This document shows positions 15,879 through 23,811 of a DNA stretch of 64,000 nt, piece after piece. The stretch is from Streptomyces sp. NBC_01214 (lineage in GTDB: Bacteria; Actinomycetota; Actinomycetes; Streptomycetales; Streptomycetaceae), in contig NZ_JAPEOS010000001.1 of assembly GCF_026340975.1 (NCBI RefSeq), forward strand, positions 4,311,001 to 4,375,000. The letters are read 5' to 3'. The notes under the pieces were generated by a model. It saw nothing but the letters and a program-made list of their open reading frames with translations. It was not told where the DNA came from and did no database searches. The position numbers were made by a program, and so were the translations under genes. Numbering within the stretch: the first letter of the stretch is position 1; every line of letters begins with the position of its first letter.

Positions 15879-17966
15879 TCAACGGGCCGGCAGGGCTCCC
15901 GCGACCGAGGCCGGGACCGGTGCGAGACCGGCCGGCCGGGTGGTGAAGGTGCCCCGGCCCTGCGTCCGGCCGCGCAGCCGGGACGCGTAGCCGAACAGCT
16001 CGGCCAGCGGCACCGCCGCCGTGATCACCGCGGTCCCGGCCTCGGTCGTGGAACCGGAGACCCGGCCGCGCCGGGCCGCGAGATCACCCAGCACACCCCC
16101 GACACCGTCCTCCGGAACCGTCACCGTGACCTCGACGAGCGGTTCCAGGAGCTCCATCGTGCTCAGGCGCAGGGCCTCGCGCAGCCCGAACCGGCCCGCC
16201 GCCCGGAACGCCATCTCCGAGGAGTCCTTGGAGTGGGTCGCCCCGTCGGTGAGCGTGACCCGCAGCCCCGTCACCGGGAACCCGCCGAGCGGGCCCTCGG
16301 CGAGCGCGTCCCGGCAGCCGGCCTCCACGGCGCGCGCGTACTCCTGCGGTACGCGTCCGCCGACGACCGTCGACCGGAACTCGAAGCACGGCTCCTCCAG
16401 CGGTTCGACGTCGAGGACGACGTGCGCGAACTGGCCCGCCCCACCGTCCTGTTTGACGTGCCGGTGGACGAGGCCGCTGACCCCGCGCACGACGGTCTCC
16501 CGGTAGGAGACCTGCGGCCGGCCGACGACGACCTCCACCCCGTGGCCGCTGCGGATCTTCTCCACCGCGACCTCCAGGTGCAGCTCGCCCATCCCCGACA
16601 GCACGGTCTGGCCGCTCTCCGCGTCGGACCGCACCACCAACGACGGGTCCTCCTCGGCGAGCCGCGCCAGCGCCGCCGACAGCCGGCCCGTGTCGCTGCT
16701 GCGCCGGGCCTCGACCGCGACCGACACCACCGGCTCGGCCACCGAAGGCGGTTCGAGGACCAGAGGGGCGCCCGGCGCGCACAGGGTCGTGCCCGCCCGG
16801 GCGGCCTTCAGCCCGATCACCGCGACGATGTCACCGGCCACCGCCTCCTCCCGTTCCTCGTGCCGGTCGGCCTGGACCCGCAGGATCCGGCCGACCCGCT
16901 CCGTACGGCCCGTGGCCGCGTCCAGTACCGTCGCGCCCTTGCGCAGGGTGCCCGCGTAGACCCGCAGGTACGTGAGCCGCCCGGTCGCCGTCGCCGTCAC
17001 CTTGAAGGCGAGGGCCGTGAACGGCTCCGCCGGGTCGGGGGCACGCTCCTGCTCCACACCGTCCGCCACCAGCCCCCGTACCGCGGGCATGTCGGCGGGC
17101 GACGGCAGGTACGCGAGGACGGCGTCCAGCAGCGGCTCGATCCCGCGGTTGCGGTACGCAGATCCGCACAGCACCACGACACCGTCACCACGCAGCGTCA
17201 GCTCCCGCAGGGCGCGGACCAGGGTCCGTTCCGTCAGGGCCGAGGCCGAGCAGAACTCCTCCAGGGCGTCGGCGTGCAGCTCCGCCACCGTCTCCTCCAG
17301 GAGCCTGCGGCGCCGGACCGCCTCCTCCCGCAGCGCCTCGGGGACGGGGCCCTCCTGGTAGCCGTCGGAGTCGGAGTCGGAGCCGGTCCGCCAGTGCAGC
17401 GAGCGCATCGCCAGGAGGTCGACGACGCCGGAGAACGAGTCCTCCGCGCCGATGGGCAGCTGTACCACCAGCGGAACGACGCCCAGGCGCTCGCGGATCG
17501 ACGCGACCGCCGTGTCGAGGTCGGCGCCCGCCCGGTCCAGCTTGTTGACGAACGCGATCCGCGGCACACCGTGCCGGTCGGCCTGCCGCCACACCGTTTC
17601 GCTCTGCGGTTCGACGCCTGCGACGGCGTCGAACACCGTGACCGCCCCGTCCAGCACCCGCAGGGAACGCTCGACCTCGTCGGAGAAGTCGACGTGACCC
17701 GGGGTGTCGATCAGGTTGACGCGATGACCGCCCCAGGCGCAGCTCACGGCCGCGGCGAAGATGGTGATGCCGCGATCGCGTTCCTGGGGGTCGTAGTCGG
17801 TGACGGTGGTGCCGTGATGGACCTCGCCGCGCTTGTGGATGGCGCCGGTCGTGAAGAGGATCCGCTCGGTGATGGTGGTCTTGCCCGCGTCCACGTGGGC
17901 GAGGATGCCCAGGTTGCGGACGGTGGTGGGGGAAGAGGTGGTGCGGGGCTGCCTGTTGGCGCGCAT
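15879..17966 (-). CDS. EF-G paralogue (translational GTPase, EF-G2/FusB or TetM-like)
   Basis: The 695-residue protein has all G motifs: AHVDAGKTT (G1), RGITI (G2), DTPGHVDF (G3), NKLD (G4) and CGSA (G5). It continues through domains II-V of the EF-G class (FKVTATATGRLTYLRVYAG, GMGELHLEV, VEVTVTVPEDGVGG). ATG at 17966 is preferred, with AAAGG nine nt upstream. The gene is not beside rpsL/rpsG/tuf, so it is a paralogue rather than the main EF-G. Such proteins act on the ribosome during recycling, stress or antibiotic protection. A short ORF lies 192 bp upstream. Confidence 0.88.
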   Translation of the reverse strand: MRANRQPRTTSSPTTVRNLGILAHVDAGKTTITERILFTTGAIHKRGEVHHGTTVTDYDPQERDRGITIFAAAVSCAWGGHRVNLIDTPGHVDFSDEVERSLRVLDGAVTVFDAVAGVEPQSETVWRQADRHGVPRIAFVNKLDRAGADLDTAVASIRERLGVVPLVVQLPIGAEDSFSGVVDLLAMRSLHWRTGSDSDSDGYQEGPVPEALREEAVRRRRLLEETVAELHADALEEFCSASALTERTLVRALRELTLRGDGVVVLCGSAYRNRGIEPLLDAVLAYLPSPADMPAVRGLVADGVEQERAPDPAEPFTALAFKVTATATGRLTYLRVYAGTLRKGATVLDAATGRTERVGRILRVQADRHEEREEAVAGDIVAVIGLKAARAGTTLCAPGAPLVLEPPSVAEPVVSVAVEARRSSDTGRLSAALARLAEEDPSLVVRSDAESGQTVLSGMGELHLEVAVEKIRSGHGVEVVVGRPQVSYRETVVRGVSGLVHRHVKQDGGAGQFAHVVLDVEPLEEPCFEFRSTVVGGRVPQEYARAVEAGCRDALAEGPLGGFPVTGLRVTLTDGATHSKDSSEMAFRAAGRFGLREALRLSTMELLEPLVEVTVTVPEDGVGGVLGDLAARRGRVSGSTTEAGTAVITAAVPLAELFGYASRLRGRTQGRGTFTTRPAGLAPVPASVAGALPAR

Positions 17967-18158
17967 GGCCCGAGGCCTTTCGTACGTGCGGAGGAAGAGG
18001 GCGGCGCGATTCCCGGAAGCCGGCCCCGGGCCTGCCGGGCAGCCGCAGCGCACGGCGGCGTCGCCGTCCGTCCCGTCCGGAAGGAGTCCGGGCGGGAGGA
18101 CGTACGGGCTCGCTCGCGGGCTGGCGGGCGTGTACGGAAGGCGGGAGGGGACGGAACC
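17967..18158 (-). promoter_or_regulatory. Structured leader between the upstream ORF and the EF-G paralogue
   Basis: This 192-bp stretch holds several potential stems. The clearest is TCCCGTCCGGA (plus strand, near 18075) with TCCGGGCGGGA across AGGAG, where G-U pairs are needed. Together with the upstream ORF it has the layout of a transcription or translation attenuator. Ribosome-protection genes of the tet(M) type are known to use leader-peptide attenuation. No experiment is implied. Confidence 0.4.
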
Positions 18159-18278
18159 CTAGAAGTGGGTCACGGGCATACGGTGACGGCCGCGCAGCCG
18201 GCACCGCGCGCTGCGAGACACCGGGATCACGTCGTACCGGGTCGGGGGAGCGAAGGCGGCGGTGCGGTACGTGCACAT
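18159..18278 (-). CDS. 39-residue upstream ORF, candidate leader peptide
   Basis: ATG at 18278 has AAGGGGAG seven nt upstream, one of the best ribosome-binding sites in the window. The peptide starts MCTYRTAAFAPPTRYDVIPV and continues with an Arg-rich stretch (RSARCRLRGRHR) to a TAG at 18159. It is Arg-, Pro- and Cys-containing and has no signal or domain. It lies on the same strand, 192 bp upstream of the EF-G paralogue. A stalling leader is the most natural reading, but a free-standing small protein is possible. Confidence 0.6.
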   Translation of the reverse strand: MCTYRTAAFAPPTRYDVIPVSRSARCRLRGRHRMPVTHF

Positions 18279-18486
18279 GGCGCGGCTCCCCTTCTCTTCA
18301 CTCGGCATGAGGCGCGCGGTGCCCTGTCGGCAGCGCGCACGGCGAGTCTAGTGATCGCGTCCTGCCGGGGCACCGGGTTTTCCGGCGCTCCCGCGGGACA
18401 CGAGCGGCGATGTCGGAGGGTGCGTGTACTGTGAGTGACGTACTGCTACTGAAAGTGATCGTACGGTTGCGTCCGTGGGAGTCGTC

Positions 18487-19377
18487 GTGTCCATGTTGCT
18501 GATCAGAGGGTCGTTCCGGGTGAACGGCGGAGCCAAGCCGGACGGGGACACCGTCCCCTTCACCCCGGACGACGTGGCGGACTGGAGGCTCGTGCCGGGG
18601 TGCACCGGGGTCCTGCCGAAGGCGGACGGTCGTGTCTCCGTCCGCCTGGAGGGCATGGACGCATTGGAGACCCACTACACGAACGGCAGCTACGGGCCGG
18701 AGCGGCGCCAGCCGATCGAGTACGCGCGCAAGGCCGCCCACGCCCTGCTGACCTGGCTCCACTTCACCAGCATCGAGTGGCACGACGACGGCACGGTCAC
18801 CACCAAGCCCGACAGAGTGCCCGGCTACATCCTCACCAGCGGCACCGACATGTTCGGCCGCTGCGTGGCCCTGGTCGGCCGCGGCAACCCGCCTGCGTAC
18901 AGCGGCTATCAGATCGACGTCGACAAGGAGAGGGTGGCGCGGACCGCCAACCACCACCTGCTCAGGAGCGGCCTGGCCTACCCGACCTTCTACGAAGGCC
19001 TGCCCGTGGACCTGCGGGACGCCCTCAAGGCCGCCGCCCTGGAGGCGAAGGAGAACACGCCGCCGAAGGGACTGTGGGCGAAGGACGTGACCGTCGAAGG
19101 GGCGGAGATCGACGGCATCCGCTCGATCACGGACGACGACACCGGCGTGGTGATCCTCCCCAAGCTGTTCCGCAGGCTGAAGGACTACTTCGACTTCGAC
19201 CCGGAGAACTACTCGCTGGCCGGCTTCCCCGCCTTCCTGGCCGGGGCCGAGGACAAGTTCCGCATCCTGCCCGGCGACGAGGTCCTCACCGGTTTCCACC
19301 GGCTGGTCGAGATCACGGACGACCAGATCCTGCGGATGACCCACCCCAGCGAGGACATCCTCTTCGTGAACGGGTGA
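18487..19377 (+). CDS. Staphylococcal nuclease (TNase)-like fold protein
   Basis: The start of the 296-residue protein contains PDGDTVPF and VRLEGMDALETH, resembling the DGDT and VRLxGIDxPE motifs of thermonuclease-like domains. A later GYILTSGTDMFGRCVALV matches the segment that normally carries the second catalytic Arg. There is no signal peptide, so it should act in the cytoplasm. The C-terminal 130 residues have no domain I recognise. GTG at 18487 is chosen over GTG at 18475 because GGGAG is placed five nt before it. Nuclease activity is inferred from motifs only. Confidence 0.65.
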   Translation: MSMLLIRGSFRVNGGAKPDGDTVPFTPDDVADWRLVPGCTGVLPKADGRVSVRLEGMDALETHYTNGSYGPERRQPIEYARKAAHALLTWLHFTSIEWHDDGTVTTKPDRVPGYILTSGTDMFGRCVALVGRGNPPAYSGYQIDVDKERVARTANHHLLRSGLAYPTFYEGLPVDLRDALKAAALEAKENTPPKGLWAKDVTVEGAEIDGIRSITDDDTGVVILPKLFRRLKDYFDFDPENYSLAGFPAFLAGAEDKFRILPGDEVLTGFHRLVEITDDQILRMTHPSEDILFVNG

Positions 19378-19425
19378 GCAGGGGCCTCCCCGGCCACCCC
19401 GGCCACGCCAGCCACGCCGGCCCCG

Positions 19426-20892
19426 TCAGGGCCGGGGCGTCGTCGGCAGGCGCAGCACCAGCCGCGCGCCGGGGACCCCGCCCGCACCGCCCTCGGCCGT
19501 GAGCGTTCCGCCGTGATGGGTGCTCAGGTCGCGGGCGATGGCGAGCCCCAGCCCGGCTCCGCCGTGGTCGCGGCTGCGCGAGTCGTCGAGACGCGTGAAA
19601 CGCTCGAAGATCCGCTCCCGGTCGGCCGCGGGGATGCCGGGGCCGTCGTCGACGACCTCCAGCACGGCCGTACCCGGACCCGCCCCCTTCGTGGTGCGCA
19701 GCGTGACGTCCACGCGCCCGTCCGCGTACCGCTGCGCGTTGTCGACGAGGTTCGTGACGATCCGACCGAGCCACAGCGCCCCCGCCGTGACCTGCACATC
19801 CGGTTCCAGTCGCAGCCGTACGGGGACGCGGTCGCCGAGCCGGCCCTCCACCACCTCGCGCACCAGGGCGGTCAGGTCCAGCCGAGCGGCGGCCACCGGC
19901 TGGGCCGCGTCGATCCGGGCGAGCAACAGCAGGTCGGCCGTGAGGTGCTGGAGCCGTTCGATGTCCTCCAGGGCCCCGGAGATCAGCTCGGGCCACAGTT
20001 CCGGATCCTGGACGGCCAGCGCCACCTCCAACTGGGTGCGCAGGACGGTGATGGGGCTGCGCAGTTCGTGGGAGGCGTCGGCGATGAACTGCCGCTGGCG
20101 GATCCCGGAGGCCTCCAACCGGTCCAGGGTGGCGTTCATGGTCTCGGCCAGCCGGGCGACCTCGTCGTGGGTGGCGGGCACCGGAACCCGGCGGTGCAGG
20201 CCCCGGTCGGAGATCTCGGCGACCTCGGCCCGGATCTCCTCCACCGGCCGCAGCGCATGGCCGGTGACCCGCCAGGTCACCAGGGCGACGGTGGCCAGCA
20301 GCAGGGGCATGCCGATGACGAGGGCGGCGGTGGTCGTGTCGTCCGCCGCGTCCGCGTCCCGCAGGGAGGCGCCGGCGTAGACGGTGGCCATCCCGTCCGG
20401 GGTCTGCGTGACGACCTGGACGACCCGCTGCCGGTACTCACCGTCCACTGGCCGGACCCGCCACGTGTGGAACCGGGTTCCCGGAATGCCGGGACCGGGC
20501 GGTGGGAAGGCGGGCGCGCCGGCCAGGTTCGGGCTGGAGAACAGGACGCGTCCGTCGGCGCCCACCACTTGGACGAAGTCGATGCCGCGGGCCGGCGGCC
20601 GGATGCGGCCCAGCTTCCCGGTGGCGGCGAGCTGTGCCACGGTCTCGGCCTGGCGCCGGGCGTCGTCCTCCGCGTTGCGGAGCAGGTTCGCCTCCAGCAG
20701 CCCGAGCAGGGCGAACGAGGCGAGCGCCAGGGCCGCGGCCACCACCACGCTCGCGCCCACGGTGGCCCGTGCCCGGACCGTGGTGGGCCACAGCCGGCGC
20801 AGCACCGGCCACCGGCGCAGGGCCGCGCGCGGGACCGCACGCAGGGCGGCGCGCACGCGCTCGCGCGGACCGGACCGCCCGGCCTCAGCCAC
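19426..20892 (-). CDS. Sensor histidine kinase
   Basis: Two membrane segments (about residues 45-70 and 170-195) flank an extracytoplasmic sensor, followed by HAMP and the H-box FIADASHELRSPITVL. The N-box is NLVDNAQRY, the ATP lid region has VVDDGPGIP, and the G2 box is GAGLGLAIARDL. The GTG at 20892 overlaps the response-regulator stop by 8 bp, so the two are translationally coupled. With the divergent PepSY-like gene this forms a common actinobacterial three-gene sensory unit. Confidence 0.92.
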   Translation of the reverse strand: MAEAGRSGPRERVRAALRAVPRAALRRWPVLRRLWPTTVRARATVGASVVVAAALALASFALLGLLEANLLRNAEDDARRQAETVAQLAATGKLGRIRPPARGIDFVQVVGADGRVLFSSPNLAGAPAFPPPGPGIPGTRFHTWRVRPVDGEYRQRVVQVVTQTPDGMATVYAGASLRDADAADDTTTAALVIGMPLLLATVALVTWRVTGHALRPVEEIRAEVAEISDRGLHRRVPVPATHDEVARLAETMNATLDRLEASGIRQRQFIADASHELRSPITVLRTQLEVALAVQDPELWPELISGALEDIERLQHLTADLLLLARIDAAQPVAAARLDLTALVREVVEGRLGDRVPVRLRLEPDVQVTAGALWLGRIVTNLVDNAQRYADGRVDVTLRTTKGAGPGTAVLEVVDDGPGIPAADRERIFERFTRLDDSRSRDHGGAGLGLAIARDLSTHHGGTLTAEGGAGGVPGARLVLRLPTTPRP

Positions 20893-21562
20893 CGTCGGCC
20901 GCCAGCCGGTATCCCGCTCCGCGCACGGTCTCCACCGCGGCGCGGCCGAACGGTGCGTCGATCTTGCGGCGGACGGCGCTGACGTGGACCTCGACCACAT
21001 TGGGATCGCCGTCGAAGGCGCTGTCCCACACCTGTTCCAGGATGTCCCGCTTGGGCACCACCTCGCCCGAGCGCCGGGCCAGGTACTCCAGGACCGCGAA
21101 CTCCCGTGCCGTCAGTCGTATCTCCGTGCCGCCGCGGGAGCAGGAGTGCCGGGCGGGGTCGAGCAGCAGGTCGCCGAAGCGCATCACCTGGGGCCGCCGA
21201 CGGCCCGTACGCCGGCCGAGCGCGCGGAGCCGGGCGACCAGGACGAGGTAGGAGAACGGCTTGGACAGGAAGTCGTCGGCGCCGGTGTCGAGCGCCTCCG
21301 CCTCGTCGTACTCGCCGTCCTTCGCCGTGAGCATCAAGATCCCCGACTCGTTGCCGGCCGCGCGCAGCCTCGCGCACACCCGGTACCCGTTCAGCCCGGG
21401 CAGCATGATGTCCAGCACGATGAGGTCGTAGTCGTGCTCCGTGGCCATCCACAGGCCCTGGGTCCCGTCGTGGGCCACGTCCACCGAGAACCCCTCCGAC
21501 TGAAGCCCTCGCTGTAGGGCCACGGCGAGCCGCCGTTCGTCCTCCACCACCAGTACGCGCAT
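20885..21562 (-). CDS. OmpR/PhoB-family response regulator
   Basis: The 225-residue protein has the receiver acidic pair in VLVVEDE, the phospho-acceptor Asp in LIVLDIMLPG, and Lys in DDFLSKPFSY. The C-terminal winged helix contains LTAREFAVLEYLARRSGEVV and VEVHVSAVRRKI. It precedes and overlaps its kinase. The 135-bp gap to the divergent PepSY-like gene holds a perfect palindrome and phased CTTCAG repeats, its likely binding site. Confidence 0.93.
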   Translation of the reverse strand: MRVLVVEDERRLAVALQRGLQSEGFSVDVAHDGTQGLWMATEHDYDLIVLDIMLPGLNGYRVCARLRAAGNESGILMLTAKDGEYDEAEALDTGADDFLSKPFSYLVLVARLRALGRRTGRRRPQVMRFGDLLLDPARHSCSRGGTEIRLTAREFAVLEYLARRSGEVVPKRDILEQVWDSAFDGDPNVVEVHVSAVRRKIDAPFGRAAVETVRGAGYRLAADGG

Positions 21563-21591
21563 GCCGGACAGGATCTCAGGCCGTCCCCGCC

Positions 21592-21639
21592 GCCACCTGA
21601 AGAGGTCTTCAGGTGGCTTCAGCGGGGCTTCAGCTTCCG
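21592..21639. promoter_or_regulatory. Palindrome plus phased CTTCAG direct repeats, likely operator
   Basis: GCCACCTGAAGA (21592-21603) and TCTTCAGGTGGC (21606-21617) form a perfect 12-bp inverted repeat with a 2-bp spacer. CTTCAG occurs at 21607, 21617 and 21628, with CTTCCG at 21634, so the main copies are 10-11 bp apart, on one helical face. OmpR-type regulators typically bind such direct repeats. The site lies between the divergent response-regulator and PepSY-like genes. Confidence 0.65.
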
Positions 21640-21697
21640 CTCAGCATGCTCGGGAACGAGCCGTGCACCGCGCCCGGTTGTCCTGAGGAGTGCCCGT

Positions 21698-22354
21698 ATG
21701 TCTGATTCCGTCCCGCCGTCCGAGCCGGCCGAGACCGCCGCCGTGAACGCGCCGGCGACCGCCCCGGTGACCGCCCCGGTGACCGCCCCCGAGACGGAGG
21801 CCCGCAAGTCCGCGGCCCCGGGCCGCCTCGTCCCCCGGGGCAAGCGCGCCCGCTGGGTGGCGGCGGGCGCGGTCGCGGTGGTGGTCGTCGGCGGAGTGAC
21901 GGCGGTGGCCGTGGCCGAACACCATGACCACCACGGGCGGGTCGAGCGGGGCCCGCGCATGGCCTGGGCCGGACCGGGACCCGAGGGCGGCCTTCGCGGC
22001 GGCCCGCACGCCGCCGAACCGCGGCACGAACGGCAGCAGGGCGAGCCCGGCCGCCCCGCGGGCCCCAAGGCACCCGGGGAGCAGGGCCGACCCGGAGGCG
22101 CTGCCGGGCGCGCAGGCTCCGCCAGGAACGCCCCGGCGCCCGCGCCCATCCCCTCCCTGGCCATCGGCGAAGCGGCCGAGAAGGCCGCCGCGGCCGTGCC
22201 GGGCGGAAAGGTGGCGGGCCTGCGCGCGGTGGCCCAAGAGGGCGGCGGCAGCGCCTGGCTGGCCGTGGTCATCGGATCCGACGGCGTCCGGCACGCGGTC
22301 ACCGTGTCCGGCACGGACGGCACGATCACCAGCAACACCACCAAGGACCACTAG
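21698..22354 (+). CDS. Membrane-anchored PepSY-like protein
   Basis: The 218-residue protein has a cytoplasmic Pro/Thr/Ala tail, one membrane segment (about residues 52-72), a His-rich stretch (AEHHDHHG), a Gly/Pro-rich linker, and a C-terminal PepSY-like domain (IPSLAIGEAAEKAAAAVPGG, then WLAVVIGSDGVRHAVTVSG). PepSY domains often sit outside the membrane and modulate peptidases or sensor kinases. It is divergent from a two-component system, consistent with an accessory sensor or target. The stop TAG is also the edge of repeat copy A. Confidence 0.7.
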   Translation: MSDSVPPSEPAETAAVNAPATAPVTAPVTAPETEARKSAAPGRLVPRGKRARWVAAGAVAVVVVGGVTAVAVAEHHDHHGRVERGPRMAWAGPGPEGGLRGGPHAAEPRHERQQGEPGRPAGPKAPGEQGRPGGAAGRAGSARNAPAPAPIPSLAIGEAAEKAAAAVPGGKVAGLRAVAQEGGGSAWLAVVIGSDGVRHAVTVSGTDGTITSNTTKDH

Positions 22355-22517
22355 GCCGTCCCTTCCGGATAGTGCCGGCCAGGCCCGCCGGGCACGGCAC
22401 CTGCCGCGTTGTGTCGGGGCGCCCGAGTACGTCCAGTACACGGTGCGCCCCTGCCACCTCGCCGTACACGGCACCGGATGCTGCGGGCCCGGCCGACAAG
22501 ATCCGAATGGGCGGGCC
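22354..22517. repeat. Long imperfect palindromic intergenic repeat, copy A
   Basis: Starting at CTAGGCCGT on the stop codon, the left arm (22354-22388) pairs with the right arm (about 22483-22517) with few mismatches. The core, read on the minus strand, is GTACTGGACGTACTCGGGCG (about 22420-22439), flanked by GGGGCGC/GCGCCCC. It fills the gap between the convergent PepSY-like and monooxygenase genes and could end transcription both ways. Confidence 0.75.
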
Positions 22518-22533
22518 CGGGGACCACCGAGGC

Positions 22534-23754
22534 CTACGGTGTCATGGCCCGGCCCCCGATACCGGGGGCCCCGCCGAGCTGGCCCCGCCACCAGGCCTCC
22601 ATCTCCCTGCCGTCCATGCCCGCCCACGCCGGGGTCTGCTCGACCTGGGCGCGGCCCAGCCGGCGGGCCAGCGCGACCAGCTCCCGTCCGGCGGCGCCGC
22701 GGGTCTCCTCGTATCCGCGCAGCAGTTCCTCGAAGGACCCGCAGCGGCGCCAGCCGTCGGCGAGGGCGGTGGCGTCCTGGAGCGCCTTGGCGGCGCCGCT
22801 CGTGTTGTGCGGGCGTACGACGCTCGCCGCGTCCCCCGCGAGCAGCAGCCGCCCGGCGGCGGTGAGCGTGGTCTCCATGTCGTAGATCGGCTGGACGAAG
22901 GTGTCCGCCGGGTCGGTCAGCGCGAGCGCCCGCGCCCAGTACGGCGGGAACTCGCGATCGAGCAGGGCCGCCAGATGCCCCGCCAGTGCGGGGGTGAGGC
23001 CGCCCGGCGGGAAGCTCGTCGGATCGCCCCGGCGCAGCTGCCCGTCCTGCGGCGCAGACCCGTACAGCACCCAGTTCACCCGCGGTCCGTCCGGCCCGGG
23101 AATCCGGTAGATGACGCAGGAACCGCCCGGGAAGCAGACCGTGGTCCCCGCCTCCGGCACCGAGTCCGCCACGCTGCCGATCCCCGCGAGCAGCGCCGCG
23201 TCGAAGTTGCCGCGCCAGCACACGTAGCCGGCGTACTGCGGCCGGGAGTCCGGGCAGAGCGCCGTGCGCACCACCGACCGGTACCCGTCGGCGCCGACCA
23301 CCAGGTCGTACCGCTCGACGGACCCGCCCGCGAGCCGCACCGAGGCGCCCGCGTCCCCGGTCTCCTCGACCCCCGTCACCGCCTCCCCCTGCCGGTAGAC
23401 CACCGACTGCGGAACGGACTCCCGAAGTCCGTGCCAGAGCAGGCCCCAGTGGTAGGAGTGGAAGGGGAACGGCTGCTCCCAGATCACCCGGCCGCCCGGC
23501 CCGTGGGCATCGTCGCGGACCACCCAGCGGCGCCGCTCCAGCGGGTGCGCGGCGATCCCCCCGGGCAGCGCGCCGCTCGCGCCGAGCTCGGCGGCCCGCT
23601 CGTTGTGGATGCACAGGCCGACGCCCCGGTCCTGCAACCGCCCGCTCGTGCGCTCCAGCACCACCACCTCACCGGCGCCCGCCCGCGCCGCCGCCGTCGC
23701 GACGGCGCACCCCGCGATGCTCCCGCCGACCACCGCGATCGTTCTACCGCGCAT
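22534..23754 (-). CDS. FAD-dependent aromatic monooxygenase (group A)
   Basis: The ATG at 23754 follows a GGAGG-rich site. The 406-residue product begins MRGRTIAVVGGSIAGCAVA, the FAD-binding fold. It carries the DG motif in DLVVGADGYRSVVR and the third FAD contact GDAASVVRPHNTSGAAKALQ, which resembles 2,6-dihydroxypyridine and salicylate hydroxylases. These use NAD(P)H and O2 to hydroxylate an aromatic or conjugated ring. The GH15-like gene is 57 bp upstream on the same strand, so they may be co-transcribed. The substrate is unknown. Confidence 0.85.
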   Translation of the reverse strand: MRGRTIAVVGGSIAGCAVATAAARAGAGEVVVLERTSGRLQDRGVGLCIHNERAAELGASGALPGGIAAHPLERRRWVVRDDAHGPGGRVIWEQPFPFHSYHWGLLWHGLRESVPQSVVYRQGEAVTGVEETGDAGASVRLAGGSVERYDLVVGADGYRSVVRTALCPDSRPQYAGYVCWRGNFDAALLAGIGSVADSVPEAGTTVCFPGGSCVIYRIPGPDGPRVNWVLYGSAPQDGQLRRGDPTSFPPGGLTPALAGHLAALLDREFPPYWARALALTDPADTFVQPIYDMETTLTAAGRLLLAGDAASVVRPHNTSGAAKALQDATALADGWRRCGSFEELLRGYEETRGAAGRELVALARRLGRAQVEQTPAWAGMDGREMEAWWRGQLGGAPGIGGRAMTP

Positions 23755-23811
23755 AACCGCCTCCGCCTCCTGTCGATGCACACAGCACGTGGGTGACCCT
23801 CACAGGGCCGG

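Noticed and set aside
15555..18434. 959-codon open frame on the plus strand
   Set aside because: It is antisense to the EF-G paralogue, whose translation has all G motifs. The plus-strand product is Arg/Gly/His-rich and has no domain, which is typical of a shadow frame in high-GC DNA.
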